Source: AC-69 sp035701505 (lineage in GTDB: Bacteria; Actinomycetota; UBA4738; HRBIN12). From it: DNA of 22,706 bases. Under the pieces are notes generated by a model. That model saw nothing but the letters and a program-made list of their open reading frames with translations. It was not told where the DNA came from and ran no database searches. Within the stretch, counting starts at the first letter, position 1. The number at the start of each line of letters is the position of its first letter. The DNA lies in NCBI GenBank assembly GCA_035701505.1, contig DASSSA010000020.1, forward strand, positions 1 through 22,706, in the 5' to 3' direction. A program made the position numbers and the translations under genes. Positions 16,104-22,706 of the stretch are shown one piece after another.

Positions 16104-17488
16104 TCGAGCGATACCGGTCGATCGACCCGTTTCCCCAAGGGTTCCTGTGGGGCGTCGCCACGTCCGCTTATCAAGTCGAGGGCGCGGTCGGCGAGGACGG
16201 ACGCGGCCCATCCATCTGGGACACGTTCTGCCGGATGCCCGGCACGATCCGCCACGGAGACACGGGGGACGTCGCGTGCGACCAGTACCACCGGTACGAG
16301 GAGGACGTCGCGCTCATTGCCGACCTCGGGGTGGGGGCGTATCGATTCTCGGTGGCCTGGCCCCGGATCCAGCCCGAAGGGCGGGGGGCGCCGAACCAGC
16401 CGGGCCTCGACCACTACCGCCGCCTCGTGGAGGCGCTCAACAGCCGGAGCATCACCCCGTTGCCCACGCTCTACCACTGGGATCTGCCGCAGGCGCTCGA
16501 GGACGAGGGGGGGTGGGGGAACCGCGACACGGCCCTGCGGTTCGCCGAGTACGCGGCGATCGTCCGCAGCTCGCTCGCGGGAACGGTGCCCACCTGGATC
16601 ACCCTGAACGAGCCGTGGGTGGCTGCCTGGCTGGGGTACGGGACCGGGATCCACGCGCCGGGCCGAACCGACGACGCGCTCGCGCTCGCGGCGTCCCATC
16701 ACCTACTGCTCGCTCACGGCCTTGCCCGCGACGCGATGGGGGACGGGCGCGATGTGGGCATCGCCTTGAACCTCCAGCCCGCTCGCCCGGCCACGGGGGA
16801 TCCTCGCGACGTCCGGGCGGCACGGCTGGCGGATCTGCACATGAACCGGCTGTTCCTGGACCCACTCTTCGGGCGGGGGTATCCGACCCAGCTCGTCGAG
16901 CACTACCGGGCGGTGAGCGACATGGGGTTCGTTCGCGACGGCGACCTCGACTTCATCGCCGGCCCGCTCGGCTTCCTGGGGGTGAACTACTACCGGCGCC
17001 ACACGGTCACCGCTGAGGCCAGTTCCCAGCCCGGCGCCGACGAGCTCCCCGGCTCGCTCGGAGCGTGGTCGGTCCTGCCTGCGGGCGTGGAGTTCACCGC
17101 GATGGGCTGGCCGGTCGAGCCGCAGGGCCTGGCCGACCTGCTGATCGAGCTGCACGGTGATTACGGCCCGGCTCGTATCGTCGTGACCGAGAACGGGGCG
17201 GCCTTCGACGACGAGCTTGCATCGGACGGCGTCGTCCACGACGCCAGGCGGATCGCGTACCTCCGCGACCACATCGCGGCCGCGCGTGCCGCGCTCGAGG
17301 CCGGTATCCCGCTGGCCGGTTTCCTCGTGTGGTCCTTGCTCGACAACTTCGAGTGGGCGGAGGGCTACTCGAAGCGCTTCGGCCTCGTCCACGTGGACTT
17401 CGCGACCCAGACGCGGACCCCGAAGGAGAGCGCGGCCTGGTATGCGGAGCTGATCCGGCGCCGGGGCGTCCCGACCGGATTGGGTTGA
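16100..17488 (+). CDS. GH1 beta-glucosidase (non-canonical CTG start proposed)
   Basis: The protein is a glycoside hydrolase family 1 retaining beta-glycosidase. The acid/base glutamate is Glu171 in TLNEPW and the nucleophile is Glu364 in VTENGAAF; the C-terminal FLVWSLLDNFEWAEGYSKRFGLV is also diagnostic. The family's first strand, FPQGFLWGVATSAYQVEGA with the sugar-binding glutamine, lies upstream of the first canonical start (ATG 16235). No ATG, GTG or TTG occurs in frame between the end of the ATPase gene and that point. CTG 16100 overlaps the ATPase stop as CTGA and yields 462 residues, the normal GH1 size. A sequence error is the alternative. No signal peptide is seen, so it acts in the cytoplasm on imported beta-glucosides. 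Confidence 0.9.
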
Positions 17489-17536
17489 ACGCCGCGGGCG
17501 GGTTTGGGCAAGAATAGGGGCCGGACGACTAGGAGG
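17485..17536 (+). promoter_or_regulatory. Putative internal promoter and strong ribosome-binding site before the binding-protein gene
   Basis: TTGAAC (17485-17490) and AAGAAT (17510-17515) are separated by 19 bases and could form an internal promoter. AGGAGG (17531-17536) is a near-perfect Shine-Dalgarno sequence eight bases before the ATG at 17545. A separate promoter would fit the usual need for extra binding protein relative to the permease, but this is inference. Confidence 0.4.
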
Positions 17537-17544
17537 GGGTCTCG

Positions 17545-18846
17545 ATGCGCCGACTCAAGGTGCTGTCGCTGCTCTCGATCGTTCTTCTGATCGGGGGGGC
17601 GTGCAAGGCGGAGGAGAAGGAGGGCGGTGCCACCGGAGGCGAACCCAACACCGGCAAGGTCAACGTCCTGGGCGCCGGCGAGCCGGAGGAGATGGCCGCG
17701 CTCCAGGCCATCGCCGACGAACAGATCACCGGCGTGGACTACACGGTGGAGTTCGAGTCCGCCGGGAATTTCGAACAGGACATCCAGGTCCGGGGCCAGG
17801 GCGGAACCCTCGACCTCATCCTCCTGCCTCAGCCGGGAGCGTTGCCGGGGCTGGTGACGTCGGCGAACGCCGTCTCGCTCGAGGACATGGGCTACGACGT
17901 CGGCGAGCTCGAGGCCACGTTCGGCAAGCCGTTCATGGACCTCGGCCTGGTCGACGGGAAGCACTACGGCATCCCGACCAACATCAACCTCAAGAGCATG
18001 ATCTGGTACCCGAAGGACGACTTCGACAAGGCCGGCTACCAGGTGCCGGAGACGTGGGACGACCTGATGGCCCTCTCGGACCAGATCGTGGCTGACGGGA
18101 GCACGCCGTGGTGCGTCGGGTTCCAGAGCGAGGGCTCCACGGGGTGGCCGGCCACCGACTGGATGGAGGACATCATGCTCCGGACCGCCGGCCCGGACAC
18201 CTACGACCAGTGGTACAAGCACGAGATCCCGTTCAACGACCCGTCGGTCGTGACCGCCGGGGAGACCTTCGGTGACGTCATGTTCCACCCGGATTACGTC
18301 CTGGGTGGCGCGGAGAACACGCCCGGACTCGCGTTCGGGGACGCGCCGCTCCCGATGTTCGACAACCCTCCGAAGTGCTGGCTGCACCGGCAGGCCAGCT
18401 TCATCAACGCCTTCTTCCCTAAGGGCACCAAGGCCGGCGTCGATTACGATTGGTTCCCGTTCCCTTCCATAACGACGGAGGGCGGCCCGTTGTTCGCCGG
18501 TGAGCTGGCGATGGTGTTCCGCAACTCACCGGAGGTGAAGGATTTCCTCGACCGGTTCATGGGCACCGACTTCCAGTGCGCGATGGCAGGCATCACCGCG
18601 GCGTCGCGGATCTCCCCGAACGTGAACGTCGGAAGCGAGTGCTACGCGAACGACATCTTGGCCAATTCCGCCGAGGTGCTCAAGGAGGGCCTGACGGCGG
18701 GGACCGCTCGGTTCGACGCTTCCGACCTGATGCCGGCCGCGGTCGGATCGGGGAGCTTCTGGACGGGGATGGTCAAGTACATGAAGGAGGGGCCGAGCTC
18801 TCTCGAGGGCATCCTGAAGGACATCGACAGCAGCTGGCCGAGCTAG
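17545..18846 (+). CDS. Carbohydrate ABC transporter substrate-binding lipoprotein, AglE-like
   Basis: The 433-residue extracytoplasmic binding protein starts with a lipoprotein signal: MRRLK, a hydrophobic stretch and Cys20 in LLIGGAC. The -3 position is Gly rather than Leu, so the lipobox is imperfect. The mature part follows a flexible Glu/Gly/Thr linker. The sequence matches the family 1 sugar-binding fold and in detail the alpha-glucoside AglE type: TNINLKSMIWYPKDDF, GSTPWCVGFQSEGSTGWPAT, TDWMEDIMLRTAGPDTYDQW, HEIPFNDPSV. Cys residues near PPKCWLH, FQCAMAG and SECYAND may form disulfides. It would deliver an oligosaccharide or glucoside to the two permeases encoded next. The actual sugar cannot be read from the sequence; a GH1 enzyme next door points to beta-linked glucosides. 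Confidence 0.9.
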   Translation: MRRLKVLSLLSIVLLIGGACKAEEKEGGATGGEPNTGKVNVLGAGEPEEMAALQAIADEQITGVDYTVEFESAGNFEQDIQVRGQGGTLDLILLPQPGALPGLVTSANAVSLEDMGYDVGELEATFGKPFMDLGLVDGKHYGIPTNINLKSMIWYPKDDFDKAGYQVPETWDDLMALSDQIVADGSTPWCVGFQSEGSTGWPATDWMEDIMLRTAGPDTYDQWYKHEIPFNDPSVVTAGETFGDVMFHPDYVLGGAENTPGLAFGDAPLPMFDNPPKCWLHRQASFINAFFPKGTKAGVDYDWFPFPSITTEGGPLFAGELAMVFRNSPEVKDFLDRFMGTDFQCAMAGITAASRISPNVNVGSECYANDILANSAEVLKEGLTAGTARFDASDLMPAAVGSGSFWTGMVKYMKEGPSSLEGILKDIDSSWPS

Positions 18847-18855
18847 GGATCGCTG

Positions 18856-20007
18856 GTGTCGAAGATCGATCGAACACCGTCTGGTGGTGGGGCCGTCGCG
18901 GCGACGGCCCCACCACCTCGGGGGAACGCGCTCTGGGTCTTCGCGCTGCGGGTCGTGGGAGCCGTAGCGATCCCGATCGCCGCCTTCTACATCCTGTGGG
19001 TCACGTTCGACTTCCTGCGTGACTCCGAGGCCAACCGGGTCATCGTGGTCGGCGTGGCCGTCGTGGTTGGGGTGGGCGGCGTCTTCTTCCTTTACTGGGC
19101 GATGAACCGAGCCGTCGAGCTGTTGCCCCAACGCTACCGCGAAGGGATCCGCCCGTGGATCTTCGTCGGACCCGCGATGGTGCTGTTGAGCGTCTTCCTG
19201 GTCTATCCGGTGATCAACACCATCCTGATCAGCTTTAAGGACGCCCAGTCCCAGAGCTTCGTTGGATTCGACAACTTCAAGTTCGTCTTCACCGACGAAA
19301 GCATGCTCCGATCGATCCGCAACACCCTGGGGTGGATGATCCTCGTCCCCACGATCGCCGTCAGTATCGGCCTGGCCTTCGCGACGCTCGCCGATCGGCT
19401 TCGCCGCGGGGAGGCCGTGGCGAAGTCGATCATCTTCCTCCCCATGGCCATCTCCTTCGCCGGGGCGTCGATCACATGGCGCTTGATCTACAGCTTCCGT
19501 CCCGCGGGGTTCGGCTCCAATATCGGGCTTTTGAACGGGATCATGCTCGGGCTCGGCCAGAACCCGGTGGACTGGCTCTCGCAGCACCCCTGGAACAACC
19601 TGTATCTCATGGTGATCATGGTCTGGATGCAGACCGGGTTCGCCATGGTCGTCCTGTCCGCCGCCATCAAGTCGATCCCGGACGAGATCATCGAGGCTTC
19701 CCGCATCGACGGCGCCTCCGAGTGGCAGGTGTTCCGGCGGATCATCGTGCCGAGCATCCTTCCGACGATCGTCGTGGTGGCCACCTACATGGTCATCAAC
19801 TCGCTCAAGGTCTTCGACATCGTCTTCGTGATGGGCAACGCGGAGCTCAACCAGACGGAGGTCATCGCGGAGCGCATGATCCGGTGGTTCTTCATCGGGC
19901 AGGACTTTGGGAAGGGGGCCGCCATCGCCGTGGTCCTGTTCATCGTGGTGATCCCGGTGATGGTCTGGAACGTCCGCCGGTTCCGCGAGGAGGAGATGAT
20001 CCGATGA
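18856..20007 (+). CDS. Carbohydrate ABC transporter permease, AglF/MalF-type
   Basis: The 383-residue membrane protein is a binding-protein-dependent transport permease. Two membrane segments in an N-terminal extension (about residues 30-57 and 60-82) precede the usual six. The cytoplasmic EAA loop that docks with the ATPase is present as EIIEASRIDGASEWQVFRRI, with the conserved Gly. The C-terminal part FDIVFVMGNAELNQTEVIAERMI and NVRRFREEEMIR resembles AglF of alpha-glucoside transporters. The start GTG 18856 has AGGGA (18845-18849) seven bases upstream and follows the binding-protein gene by nine bases. The gene ends in an ATGA overlap with the second permease, a sign of tight coupling. Confidence 0.93.
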   Translation: MSKIDRTPSGGGAVAATAPPPRGNALWVFALRVVGAVAIPIAAFYILWVTFDFLRDSEANRVIVVGVAVVVGVGGVFFLYWAMNRAVELLPQRYREGIRPWIFVGPAMVLLSVFLVYPVINTILISFKDAQSQSFVGFDNFKFVFTDESMLRSIRNTLGWMILVPTIAVSIGLAFATLADRLRRGEAVAKSIIFLPMAISFAGASITWRLIYSFRPAGFGSNIGLLNGIMLGLGQNPVDWLSQHPWNNLYLMVIMVWMQTGFAMVVLSAAIKSIPDEIIEASRIDGASEWQVFRRIIVPSILPTIVVVATYMVINSLKVFDIVFVMGNAELNQTEVIAERMIRWFFIGQDFGKGAAIAVVLFIVVIPVMVWNVRRFREEEMIR

Positions 20008-20963
20008 GCCTGGCGCAGGCCGGGGACGTCGAGGAGGCCGCCGAGCCCGTCGTCGCAGCACCCCAAGGACGAGGGGTCGGGGAGGTCCGCACGGGCGGAT
20101 GGTTCGTGCGCCTCACGATCGTTGCCGTCTGCATCCTGTGGTTGATCCCTGCTCTGGGCGTGCTCATCACCTCCTTCCGGGGCGAGAACCTCGTCAACAC
20201 CAGCGGGTGGTGGACCGCGTTCGCCCACCCGTTCCAAGCTGGGGCATGGACGATCGAGAACTACCGCTCCGCCATCGACGCGGGCGGCCTCGGCAACTCG
20301 TTCCTCAACAGCCTCGCGGTGACGATCCCGTCGACCGTGATTCCCATCACGATCGCCGCCTTCGCCGCCTACGCGTTCACGTGGATGGACTTCAAGGGAC
20401 GCTACATCCTGTTCGTGATCGTCGTGGGCCTCCTCGTCGTTCCGCTGCAGATGGCGCTGATCCCGATCCTGAAGCTGTACGTCAACGGGGCCACGCTGTT
20501 CGATTACGTGGTCTTCCCACAGCTCCACCTGAACGGCACCTTCCTGGCGGTGTGGCTGGCGCACACGGGGTTCGGACTACCGCTCGCCGTCTACCTCTTG
20601 CGCAACTACATCGGATCCCTGCCGTCATCGATCATCGAATCGGCAAAGATCGACGGCGCCGACCACTTCACGATCTTCTGGCGGCTCATCGTTCCCCTCT
20701 CGGTCCCGGCCCTCGCAGCCTTCGCCATTTTCCAGTTCCTCTGGGTGTGGAACGACCTGCTCGTGGCCTACGTCTTCCTGGGAGGCGAGCGGAGCGTCCA
20801 AGTCCTCACCCTCAACCTGGCCAACCTCGTCGGCTCGCGCGGAGAGAACTGGCAGCTGCTGACATCGGCCGCGTTCATCTCCATGGCCCTGCCCCTGGTC
20901 GTGTTCTTCTCACTGCAGAAGTACTTCGTGCGCGGGCTCACGGCCGGCGCCGTCAAGGGCTGA
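20004..20963 (+). CDS. Carbohydrate ABC transporter permease, AglG/MalG-type
   Basis: The 319-residue partner permease has six predicted membrane segments. The first follows a cytoplasmic N-terminal tail rich in Glu, Ala and Pro (WFVRLTIVAVCILWLIPALG). The EAA loop reads SSIIESAKIDGADHFTIFWR and is followed by LIVPLSVPALAAFAIF. The C-terminus FSLQKYFVRGLTAGAVKG is the classic MalG-family ending (Q-K-x-F-V-x-G-L-x-x-G-A-V-K-G). ATG 20004 overlaps the stop of the first permease as ATGA, and the GAGGAGG upstream (19988-19994) serves as ribosome-binding site. Together with the first permease, the AglE-like protein and the ATPase, it makes a complete importer. Confidence 0.94.
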   Translation: MSLAQAGDVEEAAEPVVAAPQGRGVGEVRTGGWFVRLTIVAVCILWLIPALGVLITSFRGENLVNTSGWWTAFAHPFQAGAWTIENYRSAIDAGGLGNSFLNSLAVTIPSTVIPITIAAFAAYAFTWMDFKGRYILFVIVVGLLVVPLQMALIPILKLYVNGATLFDYVVFPQLHLNGTFLAVWLAHTGFGLPLAVYLLRNYIGSLPSSIIESAKIDGADHFTIFWRLIVPLSVPALAAFAIFQFLWVWNDLLVAYVFLGGERSVQVLTLNLANLVGSRGENWQLLTSAAFISMALPLVVFFSLQKYFVRGLTAGAVKG

Positions 20964-20970
20964 GCCGACG

Positions 20971-21528
20971 GTGGCCCGAGCGAAGCCATCGGTCCTCGCG
21001 GGGGTCGAACCACTCTCGCCGCGGCGCAAGTGGAGAGCGATCACGCTGGCGACACTCTTGCTCGTGCCCGGCTACTGGTCGCTGGTGACCGGCCTCGTCG
21101 CGGAGGGCTCGCACAAGGAAAGCGCGCCGTTCGCCGCGCCGTACATCGCCTTCGGTCTGGTCCTCCTGCCGTTCGTCTTCCTCGCGCTCGCCTTCCTCTC
21201 GGAGCATCCGCGGGCCTCGGGGGCGACGGTCTGGGCCCTGCTCCTCACGATCCTCGTTGGCGCTCCCGTCTCGGGCCTCGCGGGCGATGCGGTCACCGGC
21301 TTCGTCGCCGGGGTGGGAGCGGGAGGGATCGTGGCCATGCGCGCCGACGTCGCGCACAGTTGGAGAGCCCGGGCCATCGCCGTCCTGGTGGTCTCCGCAT
21401 ACGTGTTCATCCTCGTCCGTTCGGCCGCCGTCATCGGGCTGCTCCTCGCCCCGGTGCTTCCGTTCACGAGCATCGGGGTGGTCGATCACCTCTCCGAACG
21501 CCGGAGGGAGCGAGAGGCACGGGCCTGA
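20971..21528 (+). CDS. Small integral membrane protein of unknown function
   Basis: I do not recognise a family. The 185-residue protein has a basic cytoplasmic N-terminus (SPRRKWR) and four to five hydrophobic segments at about residues 23-43, 56-77, 87-118 and 128-158. The third is rich in Gly, Ala and Val (GDAVTGFVAGVGAGG). It ends with a highly charged tail (LSERRREREARA). No enzymatic motif is visible. GTG 20971 is seven bases after the permease stop and has no clear ribosome-binding site, so translation is probably coupled. Its position inside the transporter-kinase operon suggests an accessory role in the membrane, but nothing in the sequence shows what that is. Confidence 0.75.
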   Translation: MARAKPSVLAGVEPLSPRRKWRAITLATLLLVPGYWSLVTGLVAEGSHKESAPFAAPYIAFGLVLLPFVFLALAFLSEHPRASGATVWALLLTILVGAPVSGLAGDAVTGFVAGVGAGGIVAMRADVAHSWRARAIAVLVVSAYVFILVRSAAVIGLLLAPVLPFTSIGVVDHLSERRREREARA

Positions 21529-21536
21529 CTCTCGGC

Positions 21537-21542
21537 TAGTGT
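21537..21542 (+). promoter_or_regulatory. Possible -10 box before the PfkB-family kinase gene
   Basis: TAGTGT fits TANNNT and lies 13 bases before ATG 21556, giving a leader of about seven bases. It overlaps the alternative GTG start at 21541, so if used it argues for the ATG. Confidence 0.3.
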
Positions 21543-21555
21543 GTCGGCGATCCCC

Positions 21556-22485
21556 ATGGTCGATTTCGATCTCCTCGTCCTCGGCGACGCCAATCCCGAC
21601 CTGATCGTCCGGGGCGACGTCGCACCTGAGTTCGGTCAGGCCGAGAAGCTCGTCGATCGAGCCGATCTGGTGATCGGAGGCTCCGGGGCGATCGCCGCGT
21701 GCGGAGCCGCGCGCCTGGGCCTGCGCGTTGCCTTCTCCGGCGTGGTCGGGGAGGACGTGTTCGGCCGATTCATGCTCGACGCCCTGGCGGAGCGCGATGT
21801 GGACACACAGGGCCTGGTGGTGGACCCGAGCCGGCCGACCGGCCTTTCGGTCGTGCTGTCGAAGGGCGAGGACCGGGCCACGCTCACCTCGCTGGGAGCG
21901 ATTTCCCACCTCCGGGAGGGGATCATCGATCACGCGCTCCTTCGTAGCGTCCGCCACGTCCACGTGTCGTCCTATTTCCTCCAGACCGGCCTGGCCGCCG
22001 ACCTTCCCGCGCTGTTCCGGGAGGCCCACGAGGCCGGGGCCGGCACCTCGATCGACCCCAACTGGGATCCGGCGGATGAATGGGACGGTGGCCTGCTTTC
22101 GCTCCTGTCGCAAACCGATTGCTTCCTCCCCAACTCGGTGGAGGCCCGGGCCATCACCGGCGTGGACGACATCGACATCGCGGCTCTCACTCTGGCGGAG
22201 CGGGGCTCGATCGTGGCGGTGAAGTTCGGGCAGGGCGGGGGCCTGGCCCTGTGGGGTGACCAGGTGGTCCGCTCCGAGTCCATCCCCGCCGACGTCGTCG
22301 ATACGACCGGCGCGGGTGACAGCTTCGACGCCGGGTTCCTGGCCGGGCGGCTGGCCGGCCTTCCCTTGTCCCGGTGCCTCCAGCTCGCCGTGGCGTGCGG
22401 CTCTCTGTCGACGCGAGCCGCCGGTGGCACGGCCGCCCAGCCGACGATGGACGAGGCGGTGGCCGCCCTGGAGTCGGTGGCGTGA
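21556..22485 (+). CDS. PfkB/ribokinase-family carbohydrate kinase
   Basis: The protein (309 residues) belongs to the ribokinase/PfkB family, which phosphorylates sugars or nucleosides with ATP. The N-terminal motif has the two-glycine hinge in GGSGAIAACGAARLGL, followed by GVVGEDVFGRFM. The C-terminal PfkB signature is DTTGAGDSFDAGFLAG, with catalytic base Asp255. ASN/Asp-rich SIDPNWDP and FLPNSVEARAITG are also typical. The substrate is not evident; given the operon, a sugar released by or imported with the glucoside is likely. ATG 21556 is preferred because the family N-terminus starts there (VDFDLLVLGDANPD); GTG 21541 would add five residues. Its stop overlaps the next kinase gene by four bases (GTGA). 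Confidence 0.9.
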   Translation: MVDFDLLVLGDANPDLIVRGDVAPEFGQAEKLVDRADLVIGGSGAIAACGAARLGLRVAFSGVVGEDVFGRFMLDALAERDVDTQGLVVDPSRPTGLSVVLSKGEDRATLTSLGAISHLREGIIDHALLRSVRHVHVSSYFLQTGLAADLPALFREAHEAGAGTSIDPNWDPADEWDGGLLSLLSQTDCFLPNSVEARAITGVDDIDIAALTLAERGSIVAVKFGQGGGLALWGDQVVRSESIPADVVDTTGAGDSFDAGFLAGRLAGLPLSRCLQLAVACGSLSTRAAGGTAAQPTMDEAVAALESVA

Positions 22486-22706
22486 TCCTCTGCGTCGCCG
22501 CAAGCCCTTCCGTGGACAAGCTCTTCGAGGTCGATCGGGTGGTGGTCGGCGCCATCCACCGTCCGACCGGGTTCGTCCAGGTCCCCGGGGGCAAGGGGTT
22601 GAACGTGGCCCGCTCCGCGCACGCATTGGGGGCGGAGGTGACGGCGACCGGAGTCCTGGCCGGGCACGCGGGACGGTGGATCGAGGAGGCCCTTGCCGCG
22701 GAAGGG
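22482..22706 (+). CDS. 1-phosphofructokinase/tagatose-6-phosphate kinase-like PfkB protein (partial, 3' end outside window)
   Basis: The first 75 residues are visible. They begin MILCVAASPSVDKLFEVDRV and continue to PGGKGLNVARSAHALGAEV at about residues 35-53. The combination of an N-terminal 'NP(A/S)-(I/V)DK' element and PGGKG-NVAR is typical of the LacC/FruK branch, which phosphorylates sugar phosphates such as fructose 1-phosphate or tagatose 6-phosphate. The GTG start overlaps the stop of the preceding kinase (GTGA), so the two kinases are translationally coupled. The catalytic GAGD motif lies beyond the window, so integrity cannot be judged. Confidence 0.88.
   Translation, partial: MILCVAASPSVDKLFEVDRVVVGAIHRPTGFVQVPGGKGLNVARSAHALGAEVTATGVLAGHAGRWIEEALAAEG

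Noticed and set aside
20953..22626. A 557-codon open frame on the - strand opposite the membrane protein and kinase genes
   Set aside because: The product is Arg/Gly/Asp/Glu low complexity. The + strand contains a clear PfkB kinase in the same place.

Overview
The window is a very GC-rich, gene-dense stretch of chromosome that looks actinobacterial, probably from an uncultured or little-studied Actinomycetota lineage. The signs are frequent GTG starts, several genes whose start lies just behind a TANNNT -10 box with no ribosome-binding site (leaderless style), and the content: form II cox genes, a bacterial tryptophan 2,3-dioxygenase, glcDEF and an AglEFGK-like sugar importer. The taxonomic call is inference. 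I see no rRNA, tRNA, CRISPR array, insertion sequence or phage gene.

Left part (1-6965, + strand). After the C-terminal tail of a pilin-like protein come coxS, coxL and coxM in S-L-M order. They encode a form II 'CO dehydrogenase-type' molybdenum hydroxylase; the large subunit carries AYRGAGR rather than the AYRCSFR loop of true CO dehydrogenase. A small MscS-type mechanosensitive channel follows behind a hairpin. Next are a MoxR/CoxD-type AAA+ ATPase and a CoxE-type VWA protein, the pair that normally matures such enzymes. The conserved N-terminus of coxE has no ATG, GTG or TTG in frame; a CTG at 5838 is the best visible start.

Middle part (6966-14820). Tryptophan 2,3-dioxygenase, a 4-coumarate/fatty-acyl-CoA ligase-like enzyme and a tandem-ACT protein lie on the + strand. 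They end at a strong hairpin shared with the convergent - strand operon glcD-glcE-glcF (glycolate/D-lactate-type dehydrogenase). Upstream of glcD, also on the - strand, are a single-domain rhodanese and a macrodomain protein, each with its own apparent promoter.

Right part (14821-22706, + strand). A carbohydrate uptake and catabolism locus: an MsmK/UgpC-type ABC ATPase, a GH1 beta-glucosidase (again apparently CTG-started, overlapping the ATPase stop as CTGA), an AglE-like lipoprotein binding protein, two permeases (AglF/AglG-like), a small unknown membrane protein, and two PfkB-family sugar kinases in tandem, the second cut off by the window end. A likely reading is import of a glucoside, cytoplasmic hydrolysis, then phosphorylation of the released sugars.

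No clearly new multi-gene system is evident. The observations most worth following are the two apparent CTG starts, the channel gene inside the cox cluster, the uncertain substrate of the form II enzyme, and the pairing of an alpha-glucoside-type transporter with a beta-glucosidase.
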